DNA from: Butyrivibrio sp.
Lineage (GTDB): Bacteria > Bacillota > Clostridia > Lachnospirales > Lachnospiraceae
Length of the DNA stretch: 33,218 bases
Assembly (NCBI GenBank): GCA_017470505.1
Contig: JAFUYO010000050.1
Location: 1-33,218, forward strand
Direction of reading: 5' to 3'
Positions within the stretch are counted from its first letter, which is position 1. Each line of letters begins with the position of its first letter. The notes below the pieces were generated by a model, which saw only the letters and a list, made by a program, of their open reading frames with translations, ran no database searches and had not been told where the DNA came from. Position numbers and translations under genes: made by a program. Shown here piece after piece: positions 15,776-23,900 of the stretch.

Positions 15776-16666
15776 TCAGCAGCGGCCGGTGATAGGCGCG
15801 TAGCACTCAGGGCGGCGGTCGCGGAAGAGCCCCCACTCAAGGCGGGCTCTTCGGATTCTGTCAAAGTCGTAGGACGCATAGATGATCTCCTCCTGGTCGC
15901 GACTCGCTTTTGCAATCACCTCACCTGTCTCATCAGTCAGAAAACTGTTTCCATAAAATGAAAGAGAGCTCTTCTGGTGACCGTTTTCTTCACAGGGCTC
16001 CACGCACTCAGTTCCGATGCGGTTTGCGGCAGCCACCGGCACGATATTTGCGGCGGCGTGCCCCTGCATCGTCCTCATCCAGTGCCCCGAGCTGTCTACA
16101 TCGAGTATGGGCTCAGACCCAATGGCTGTGGGATAGAGAATAATGTCTGCGCCTAAAAGCGCAAGGCAGCGCGCCGTCTCGGGAAACCACTGATCCCAGC
16201 AGATCCCGACTCCCACTCGACCATACCTTGTCTCAAACACCTTAAAGCCCGTGTCACCCGGAGTAAAATAGAACTTCTCCTGGTAATAGTGATCATCCGG
16301 AATGTGGGTCTTTCTGTAAACTCCAAGACTCTTCCCGTCTGCATCGATCATCACAACAGAATTGTACAGGACATTTCCGTCCCTCTCGTAGATACTGATG
16401 GGCATGACGATGGAGAACTCCCTGCAGACCTCCTTAAATCTCAGGACTGCAGGGTTAACATCTGCAGGGAGCGCATATTCATAGTACTCATAGCGCCTCT
16501 CCTGACAGAAGTACTGCCTCTCGAAAAGCTCCGACAAGAGAACGATATTCGCGCCCTCAGAAGCTGCCCTCCGCACAAGCGCTTCCGCCCTTTCTATGTT
16601 TCCATCCTTTTCGTACCCTTTCGCCCCGCATGCAAACTGCACACACGCAACCCTGACATTACCCAT
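15776..16666 (-). CDS. aguB: N-carbamoylputrescine amidase
   Basis: A 296-residue nitrilase-superfamily enzyme that hydrolyses N-carbamoylputrescine to putrescine, CO2 and ammonia. The catalytic triad is visible: Glu46 (LLSELFERQYFCQ), Lys119 (YRKTHIPDD) and Cys156 (GVGICWDQWFPE). Substrate-family motifs such as GHWMRTMQGHAAANIVPVAA and the normal length support AguB over other nitrilases. The ATG at 16666 has only a distant AAGGGA (13 nt), so the start is likely but not certain. It lies 10.9 kb downstream of aguA on the same strand, split from it by the giant-protein operon. A tandem repeat forms its upstream region and palindromic element copy 1 lies after its stop. Confidence 0.94.
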   Translation of the reverse strand: MGNVRVACVQFACGAKGYEKDGNIERAEALVRRAASEGANIVLLSELFERQYFCQERRYEYYEYALPADVNPAVLRFKEVCREFSIVMPISIYERDGNVLYNSVVMIDADGKSLGVYRKTHIPDDHYYQEKFYFTPGDTGFKVFETRYGRVGVGICWDQWFPETARCLALLGADIILYPTAIGSEPILDVDSSGHWMRTMQGHAAANIVPVAAANRIGTECVEPCEENGHQKSSLSFYGNSFLTDETGEVIAKASRDQEEIIYASYDFDRIRRARLEWGLFRDRRPECYAPITGRC

Positions 16667-16929
16667 TTTCTGGCAAAATCCCTTCTATCTTCACATTTGA
16701 CTTGAATTTTCAGCCGATATCAGCTGTTCCATCCATTTTTTCTGGCAAAAACCTCCATTTCGCCATCTTTGACTGGAAATTCCAGCTGATATCAGCTGTT
16801 CCAACCATTTTTTTCTGGCAAAAACCTCCATTTCGCCATTTCTGACTGGAAATTCCTGCTGATACCAGCGGTTCCACTCATTTTTTTTCTGGCAAAAATC
16901 TCCATTTCGCCATTTTTGACTGGAATTTC
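16664..16929. repeat. 73-bp tandem repeat forming the aguB upstream region
   Basis: About 3.6 head-to-tail units; TGGCAAAA recurs at 16671, 16743, 16816 and 16890 (periods 72, 73, 74). Period changes come from T-run length. Units contain TTTCTGGCAAAAACCTCC, CATTTCGCCAT, TGACTGGAAATTCC and a palindrome, perfect in one unit (CAGCTGATATCAGCTG, 16783-16798) and degenerate in the others. The unit nearest aguB is the most diverged and overlaps its start codon. It spans exactly the gap between the papain-like gene and aguB. Confidence 0.9.
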
Positions 16930-18624
16930 TTATCTTGCGAGTTTCTTCGGAACGTAGATCTGATCGTAGACGACATCGTTTGCGCTATCCTTCATGGCCT
17001 CGATTCCGTCCTTGTGGAGAAGGGTGTCCTGGCTCTTCGCAGCGCCTGCATTCTTGTCACGTTCGTTTACGACAAACTCGTTCTTCTTCCTGTCGTATTT
17101 GAAGGTCTGGAACTCCTCTGCTATCTCCTCTTCATGTCCCTTTATATCAACCAGCCATGTGAGTTCGATATGGAATTGGCTGGTTTCGGCAAAGATCTCA
17201 TCAACAGTACATTTATAGTCCATGACATCATCAGGATCCCCTTTATGAGAAGGTCTGAGTGAGTCCCTGACCTTAAGTATATTGCCATGTAGCTCCTCGA
17301 TCAGAACCCAGTGGTTATCATGGCACATTGCAACAGGTCCGTGCTTTAAGTTAGGACTTAAGATCTCTAAGAATCTCCTCTTAGCCAAATCCAGGCTGCC
17401 GGAAGATCTTATAATCGAAGCTGTTCTGACCGCTGTATTGTCGAGCTTACTGAAAATATAATCTCCGAATACAAAAGGATTTCCTGTTTCGCTTCCTTTA
17501 TGCATTCCCGTTACAACTCTTACTGCTTCATCATAATCTTTCTTTGAAGAAAAGGCTGTATCCTCAAACTTGGGGATAGAAATCTTACTATCCCGCACCA
17601 TTTTCATGCTAGAAACCTTTTTAACTGCCCTGGCGTTCATAAGACCTGACATCGCACATGCCCAGCAGAACAGACCTGTCTGCCTGTCATAAGGTGTATG
17701 CTCTCCATTTTGAGGTGCAACAACATCCTTATCATAGGCAATAGGCGCTCTTTCATTACTGATGTTTTTCGCCTCAAGGGCCTTTACCTTGTCCGCAGCC
17801 TCCTTGTCCGCAATGAGCTTTTTGGGAACGTAGAGCCTTACATTGAAGATATCTTCCTTTCTCGATGAACGGTATCCGTCTTTCTGGAAAACAAGCTCTT
17901 CATCAATGCCCTGCTCCTGTATCAGGGCAGTGACATTTCCATCAGCGTCTAATTTAAGTCCTCCGTAGTTATCTTCAAAGGTGTCTATATTCCTGTCGAC
18001 ATCCTCCATCCAGTAGAGAACCACTCCTGTCTGATCACCACTGGTTCCGAATACCCATTCAAGTTCCTCCGGCTCCAGCCCCTTGGAGTAAGCGTCCATG
18101 TTTCGTTTTGTCAGGAGTCTGTTATCCTGCGTTATACCGTAGATGGTTGCAAAGCTTCCCATTCTCTTTATGACAACAGGTCCCTTTGTCTCTTCAAGCT
18201 TCTTTTGTATGAACGCAAGAGCATTTGCAGTATCCCCGGTTCCGATAAGGTTTGACATATCAGTTGACACCATGACCTTGTTTGGCAGATACTTAAAGGC
18301 CATATCAGCGCAGGCATAAGGACTTCCCTCTTCTTTTCTGGTCTTTCCAAAAAATCTCTTGCCGTTTTCTGACTCATCTTTGGTCTCTAAGATATCCTTT
18401 CCGCCCAGAACAGCCTTACCTGCGTGATAGTTAATAAGTGCTGCAAAAGCGTGAGCCCATGAATCTGTACCGGGGTCCTTCTCTCCTCTGAAGGTATGCG
18501 GGATTCCCTTATCCTTGATCACAAAACTCTTCGACCAGTCAATATTATTGTCTATAAGGACATACGTTTTTCCATTATCGTAGCTTATCATCTTTGGAGC
18601 GAAAGGACTCTCATTTTGATTCAC
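16930..18624 (-). CDS. Tandem papain-like cysteine protease region (3' part of a frameshifted gene)
   Basis: Two papain-like domains. The C-terminal one looks active: DRQTGLFCWACAMSGLMNA (Cys320, Gln315 before it), GPVAMCHDNHWVLIEE (His438) and KVRDSLRP (Asp454). The N-terminal one matches in outline but lacks the residues: GTDSWAHAFAALINYHAG has Ser55 for Cys, and GPVVIKRMGSFATIYGI has Ser157 for His, so it is probably a pseudo-domain. The GTG at 18624 is only the first start codon; it has no ribosome binding site. The same frame runs open upstream to 19050 as a Glu/Lys/Gln-rich linker, so this is best read as the continuation of the gene at 19004-20032. No signal peptide. Substrate unknown; self-processing or effector-type cleavage is inference. 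Confidence 0.75.
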   Translation of the reverse strand: MNQNESPFAPKMISYDNGKTYVLIDNNIDWSKSFVIKDKGIPHTFRGEKDPGTDSWAHAFAALINYHAGKAVLGGKDILETKDESENGKRFFGKTRKEEGSPYACADMAFKYLPNKVMVSTDMSNLIGTGDTANALAFIQKKLEETKGPVVIKRMGSFATIYGITQDNRLLTKRNMDAYSKGLEPEELEWVFGTSGDQTGVVLYWMEDVDRNIDTFEDNYGGLKLDADGNVTALIQEQGIDEELVFQKDGYRSSRKEDIFNVRLYVPKKLIADKEAADKVKALEAKNISNERAPIAYDKDVVAPQNGEHTPYDRQTGLFCWACAMSGLMNARAVKKVSSMKMVRDSKISIPKFEDTAFSSKKDYDEAVRVVTGMHKGSETGNPFVFGDYIFSKLDNTAVRTASIIRSSGSLDLAKRRFLEILSPNLKHGPVAMCHDNHWVLIEELHGNILKVRDSLRPSHKGDPDDVMDYKCTVDEIFAETSQFHIELTWLVDIKGHEEEIAEEFQTFKYDRKKNEFVVNERDKNAGAAKSQDTLLHKDGIEAMKDSANDVVYDQIYVPKKLAR

Positions 18625-19003
18625 ATCTTCTTCGTAATCTTCATCGTATTCTTCATCAGAGTAGGTTTCACTGTCAGCTTCTTCCTGCTCATCCTGATTC
18701 TGCTCATCCTCATTCTGATTACTCAGACTCTGCGTATCCTCAGTCTTTGTTTCGTTCTCTTTCTCGAGTTCCTCTTCGCCCTCTTCGTCATCATCAGGAA
18801 GTCCCTCAAAAGGATTGTTCTCGCGCTTCCTGATTATCTCTTGGTTGTCCTTTTCGATCAGGTTAGCATCAAGTTCTGATGAACTCTTGGCCTTACCCTC
18901 AGTCTCTTCAGCCTTAACCTGTCCGGTAGCTTCCCTGTCCTTGTTATCTTCAGACTTCTTCTGATCTCCAGCCTTTTCTGCTTCCTGATCCTTCTTGTCT
19001 TCT

Positions 19004-19053
19004 TTAACCTGCTCTTTCTTCTCTTCCTGATCCTTCTCTTCGCATTGGCTTCA
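19004..19053 (-). other. Frameshift joining two halves of one gene
   Basis: The upstream ORF stops at 19006-19004. The downstream frame opens right after a TGA at 19053-19051, giving a 47-nt overlap in which the +1 frame reads as the same Lys/Asp/Gln/Glu-rich linker (CEEKDQEEKKEQVKED) that continues for about 140 codons, while the original frame turns into RREGSGREERAG. Removing one base near AAGCCAATG would fuse the ORFs into about 1034 codons. It may be a mutation, an assembly error or, less likely, programmed shifting. Confidence 0.75.
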
Positions 19054-20032
19054 CTACTGAATGAGATGTAGTCATCTCCTGTTTGTCGCCTTCGTACGTC
19101 GCGATGCGCTCCCCCTCACTCTCAAGGCTCTTTCCGAGAGCTTTGATACCGTCCTTGTGGATATGGCGAACAGACCTCATGTCCCTGTAGGCCTCGAGGT
19201 ATTCCTTCAGCTTTTTATCGGTTGTCTTTTCAATCAGTCTCTCAAGCTGATTGTCTGTATAGTTTACATCCTTGGACGCAAGATACTGATAGTAGGGGCT
19301 CTTCATCATGCGCTTCCTCTTGCCGATGTACTCCTCGACCTTCTTTAGTGTCTCCACCTTGGTAAAGAGGTCTGAGAGATTGTCGCCCTTAGGAGCATAG
19401 CCGCCCTCTATCGCATCCTTAAGATGCTTTTCAAAGATCTTGCCGTTCCGGCAGATTTTGAGATTATTCTCAATGTTTTTTACAAATTCCTTGTCGCCGT
19501 CGATCTTGATATCTTTGTAGGAAATCTTCTTAAACTTCGCCATGGCATCAGCAAACTCTTTTTCGGAAAGAGCTCCGACGGGCGTCTCCTTGTCGATGAT
19601 CTCAAAGTCCTCGAGTTTTTTGGCGTAGTCATATCTCTTTATGGCTTCTTTGGCACGCTTTTCCTTGTCGTCATCAGAAAGGTTTTTGTACCTCTGCTTG
19701 TCGAGATTCTCTATCCCTTCCTTTCCAAAGGTCAAAAGCTCAGCTCTCTCAAGTTCGCCGTGGTAATAATTGAGGTTTATATGCGCATTGCGCTTTATCT
19801 GATCCTTTGTGAGGGGCTTTATCTTTTCAGCTCTTTTCCTCAGCTCCAGCCTCTTAATCTCCTCGGGTGTGCGCTTTCTTCCCGATGAAGTATACAGTTT
19901 CGAGTCATGAAAAAGAAGAGTGTTCTTGTTTGCTTCGGCTTCCTTCTTTTTCTCACCTGTCTGCAAAACTTCATTTACTTTATTTTTGTTCTTATCTTCT
20001 ATGTTCTGAAGATCAGTTTTGTTTAAGCCCAT
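19004..20032 (-). CDS. Helical N-terminal part of the frameshifted papain-like protein
   Basis: A 342-residue Lys/Glu-rich, mostly helical protein without signal peptide or membrane segment. The last dozen or so residues are probably off-frame (see 19004-19053). The region around DLFTKVETLKKVEEYIGKRK and KSPYYQYLASKDVNYTDNQL resembles in style the segment ARLAYVEAIDKYIDFKLRCD of the giant neighbour, hinting at a shared helical module. The start is secure: CGGAGG lies 7 nt before the ATG at 20032, and the GNAT gene ends 20 bp upstream, so it is the third gene of the operon. Fused with the downstream frame it would give helical region, charged linker, pseudo-papain domain, papain domain. Confidence 0.7.
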   Translation of the reverse strand: MGLNKTDLQNIEDKNKNKVNEVLQTGEKKKEAEANKNTLLFHDSKLYTSSGRKRTPEEIKRLELRKRAEKIKPLTKDQIKRNAHINLNYYHGELERAELLTFGKEGIENLDKQRYKNLSDDDKEKRAKEAIKRYDYAKKLEDFEIIDKETPVGALSEKEFADAMAKFKKISYKDIKIDGDKEFVKNIENNLKICRNGKIFEKHLKDAIEGGYAPKGDNLSDLFTKVETLKKVEEYIGKRKRMMKSPYYQYLASKDVNYTDNQLERLIEKTTDKKLKEYLEAYRDMRSVRHIHKDGIKALGKSLESEGERIATYEGDKQEMTTSHSVVKPMRREGSGREERAG

Positions 20033-20052
20033 TTCATTCCTCCGGATTTATA

Positions 20053-20874
20053 TTATGCAAAAAGCCTTACAGCGTAATCAATTCCATCAATCCTGTATCT
20101 GTCTGCATCCTCTCCTGTAAGACGCTCGACAAACTCAGAACTGCTGCCTTCCCTGTCCGAAAAGTACAGACAGTTCCCGGCCTTTTCATTCCTGTCGAGT
20201 ACATCTGCCAGAGCTTTGCACAGATCCATTACTCCGCCGACGCCCAGTCCGTTATGGAAAAAAAGCACCTCCAGGTCGCCATCCTCTATCTCTTTGGTGA
20301 GGATAACTCCCCCGATCTCGTCGCGCTCCTTTAAAAGAAAACTGTACTTCTCAGAGTATCCCTCATAAACTTCCTCCGGGATTTCCAGTTTTTCCATGTA
20401 AGCTATCAGCATGTTCTTCGTATTATTATCAGTTGGCGTTGCAACAGGATGTGAGTCGTAGCTGGCTTCCCTTATCCTGTCCATATCCTCCTCATAGATA
20501 AGGTCGGACACCGGCACTCTGTAAAGACCCCTGTCACGGGCAATGAGGAACTGTTTATCTGTCAAAAAATCCCTGACTGCAAGATCGTCTGCCGCAAAAG
20601 TTGTCTCTATACCGTCGAGTCCCATTCCTTCGATGAGCTCCATCGCCTTGTCAAAGAGAAGGCTCCCTGCCCCCTCTGCCCTGTAATCGGGATAGGTGTA
20701 GAGCCAGGATATCTCGAGCATATTGCTCTTTATTGCAAGGGCCATGGCTGCGCAGGGGGAGTTCTCTTCATCGAGAACCCCAAGCGAAGCGTCACTCCCC
20801 TCACCAAGATATCTCTCAGGTATAAGGTCATCAAAAAATTCCTTATTATCATCTGTTATTCTTGTGAGTTCCAT
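20053..20874 (-). CDS. GNAT-family N-acetyltransferase
   Basis: A 273-residue protein with one clear GNAT fold (about residues 1-120). The acetyl-CoA binding segment is DYRAEGAGSLLFDKAMELIE (R-x-x-G-x-G), preceded by the typical strand MLEISWLYTYP. The C-terminal half may be a second, degenerate GNAT-like domain (VLFFHNGLGVGGVMDLCKAL). The ATG has GGAGG 6 nt upstream. It lies 90 bp after the giant gene and 20 bp before the papain-like gene, so all three should be co-transcribed. The acceptor is unknown; the lysine-rich linkers of its neighbours, or polyamines from the flanking pathway, are testable guesses. Confidence 0.85.
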   Translation of the reverse strand: MELTRITDDNKEFFDDLIPERYLGEGSDASLGVLDEENSPCAAMALAIKSNMLEISWLYTYPDYRAEGAGSLLFDKAMELIEGMGLDGIETTFAADDLAVRDFLTDKQFLIARDRGLYRVPVSDLIYEEDMDRIREASYDSHPVATPTDNNTKNMLIAYMEKLEIPEEVYEGYSEKYSFLLKERDEIGGVILTKEIEDGDLEVLFFHNGLGVGGVMDLCKALADVLDRNEKAGNCLYFSDREGSSSEFVERLTGEDADRYRIDGIDYAVRLFA

Positions 20875-20896
20875 CTTTGCCTCCAGAAATCTTCTA

Positions 20897-20959
20897 TTCT
20901 TGAATTATATCTCAGAAATCCGCATATATCGCGGTTTTCTAGGGAACATGATTCAGCAG
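20897..20959. repeat. 63-bp dispersed repeat, copy A
   Basis: This stretch matches 31290-31352 at 52 of 63 positions by eye, with no gaps. On the minus strand it contains a hairpin (GAAAACCGC with GCGGATTTC) followed by TGAGATATAATTCAAG. It lies between the giant gene's stop and the GNAT start, so it may act as a partial terminator, an RNA-processing site, or a promoter (TATAAT) for the two downstream genes. Confidence 0.65.
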
Positions 20960-20963
20960 CTTC

Positions 20964-23900
20964 TTACTTCTTTTCTTCCTTCTTCATCGATTCAACAATC
21001 TGCTTGAAGGTCGGGTACTTGTCCTTGTTTGCACGCTCTTTGCCAAAATTGTAGCAGGCCTTATAAAGAACTTCGATAGTCTTCTTATTCTTTTGTATTT
21101 CTTCATAAATCGCAACATTTGCATCTCTCTGTTCCTTGGTTTCAAGGATTTTCTCAATACTGTCCCCTTCCTTGTTAATACGGAAGAAGACTCTGTCAAA
21201 ATACATTGAATTACCGCTAATATTAGTGCACAAATCCCCTATGCTGAACAAATATTTATTCTGCTGATCCCATTCTTTAAATGCCGGAGATAATTTTCTG
21301 AGTCCATCCCAGCCAAGTGCCTTTATTCCAAGCTGATGAAATACATCCGGTGAATTAGTCATAACCCTTCTATACCATTCGGCAATCCTTGGCTGGAATT
21401 CCAAAAGCTCAGCATCTGTAGGATTTTCTTTGGTAGGAATAGGCGGCATTTCCATCTTGTTAACCAGATTCTCAATATTTCCGACTTCTTCTTCAATCAT
21501 CTCATTGATTGTTTTCTCATCAATTTTGTAGGTTCCTTTCTCATTGTCGGCATTCTCATCCACAAAGGCTCTCAGCCACTTAAGGTTCCACTCATGGTTT
21601 GCCAGGTTTTCAGGTTCATCGATCACCTTGAAATATTTGTCGAACTTGACAGGCCTCATCACGGTGAAAGCAAGCCTGTCCATTTGTTCCCTGGCGTAAT
21701 TGATCTTATCGTACAGTCCTTTTGGCCATTTTGGCATCAAAGCCGCATACTCCGGATAGAATTTGATCACGCATGCATCTCTGAATGCCTTCACATAATT
21801 AATTGCTTCATCCGTCACATCAGGGGCTTCTTTCCTCATTTTTTCCCTGGTCTTATTATCTATATACAGCCTGTTGTCGATGTCTTTCTGGGTAAGTGTG
21901 AACTCGCGTTTATATTCAGTATTCTTCGCAGCTTTATACTTGCCCACAAATACAAGTAAACTATTCGCAAGAATCTTTACCAGCTCAGTGTCACGTTTAT
22001 CTCTGTTTTGTTTATCCTTTTCACTGAGTCCTTCCTGCTTATTCACAATCTGTTTTGCACCCATGGCAATATTTACTCCATATTTCACCTGAGCTATCTG
22101 TACCATCAAATTATAAAGATTGCTGCTATAGTCAAAGAGCATCTGGAACTTTGGATTGTCTTTCCAATACGCATCAACTACCGGTTTTAATTTTGCAACA
22201 TTCTCAAGCGAAAGAGATCTCATATTTGCTTCAAATATTTTCATTCCATATCTGTCAACAAGCATTTCACAGGTTCTTATAACCTCATCAAGTACCTTTT
22301 CATCTTCTGTTCCCTCAGGATAATTAAAGAAAATGTCAGGTATAGGATACGTCATGATATCATCAAATATATGAGGTATATGATCAGCGAGCATTTTATC
22401 CAGCTTTTCCTGAGTTTCGGAATCGCTCATCTTGTTCTTGTCAAAACCTCTCAAAAACTCCAGGTTCCATTCATGAGCCTTTGCATATTCAGGAAGTGGA
22501 TTCCCTTTCTTGTCGAATTCGACAAACTTCATCGCACCTGTAAGTACTCTGTCAATACTTGAAGCAGCAGCGCCTGCTATTTCATGCATTTTTTTTGAGT
22601 CAGTATTTTCATAGAGTTTCATATACTCAGGATGTCTTAAAAATGCCGCATTTTTTTTGTAATTGCGCCAGAGATTGTAGGACCACAATGTCAACCTTGG
22701 CTCTTTCTTTTTTGCACTGCTATACTCTTTATTCTCAGCGCTTGAAAGCTTGTAAACCACATCATCTTCAGCGTAGTAATAGTATCTTCCCATAAACGGG
22801 TGATAGCCCTTCTTGCCGCACATCTCGGCAGTTATTCCGTCAACCGCAACGCCCCTGGCAGCTCTCCTTATTTTCTCATCTGCAGCCTTGGCCTTGGCAT
22901 CCTCCTTCTTCTCGGATGTCTTCTTGTCGTTAATTACGTTTATGCTGTTCTTGTTTTCTTCTTTATTGGATTCCTTGACCTCGTTAATTACGTTTGCGGC
23001 ATTCTTGTTCTCTTCTTTATTGGATTCCTTCTTGTCGTTAGTTACGTTTATGCTGTTCTTGTTATTTTCCTTCTTCGCAGCTTTCTTTGAATCTTTCTTA
23101 GTAGCTTTCTTTGATTCTTTCTTTACTTCTTCCTTTACTTCTTTCTTTTTGTCTTTCTTTGTATCTTTCTTTGCGGTTTCCTTTGTAGCTTTTTTTGCGG
23201 CTACTTTCTTTGTATCTTTCTTTACATCTTTGTCCGCGTTATTGTCTTCAGTCTCCTTGGCAACGGGTCTTCTTACGAGGACTTTGCCCCTGTTGGCAGC
23301 TTTGATCTCATTTTTGTGCTGTGACAGGAATATAAGAAAACTGATTATTGAACCTTCTGAACCGATTTCCTTTGCCATATCCATTCGTGCATTACTTTCT
23401 TCCACGATATCCATATCCGGATTAAAATCAATCCTGATGCCGTATTTCTGAACTATAACCGCATCTATTACAGCCTTAAGCTGAGGGCCAAAGTCGCACA
23501 AAAAATCAAATCGCTTATTGTTCTTCATAAATTCTGCTGCCCACGGCACTTCCTGCTCACTGAACTCTTTGCTTGTATGAGTTTTTGCAATCTCATCCCA
23601 GATTGATCCCGGCATCTTATCGACGAGAGCTTCAACAAAGTTAATTACCTTCTGCTCTGTCTTTCTATCAAGTTCTGCTGTCGGGTCATCAAAATTCAAA
23701 AGTTCCTCCGGAATCTGAATTGAATCAAGCACCTCAAGCGACTTACTTATAGTCGACTTGGTCATAAACTCCTTTTTCTTTTCATCTTTTTCATTTCCTG
23801 TTACAGCCTTGAGATACTCCTTATTCCATTCAAATTTTTCTCTGTCTTTGTTTGTAAGCGGTTTTCCATTTCCATCGGTGTTAAAGGATTTAAGCGGAAA

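Noticed and set aside
16664-16929. CRISPR array
   Set aside because: The repeats are head-to-tail units of about 73 bp without distinct spacers, and no cas genes are present.
19004-19053. Programmed +1 frameshift at GGT TAA
   Set aside because: Not excluded, but the downstream-type linker sequence already appears in the +1 frame throughout the overlap, which fits a simple 1-base insertion upstream better than slippage at the stop.
22813-23451. Plus-strand ORF of 212 codons
   Set aside because: It is antisense to the lysine-rich linker of the giant protein; Lys codons on one strand give long Ser/Phe/Leu-rich open frames on the other. It has no ribosome binding site.
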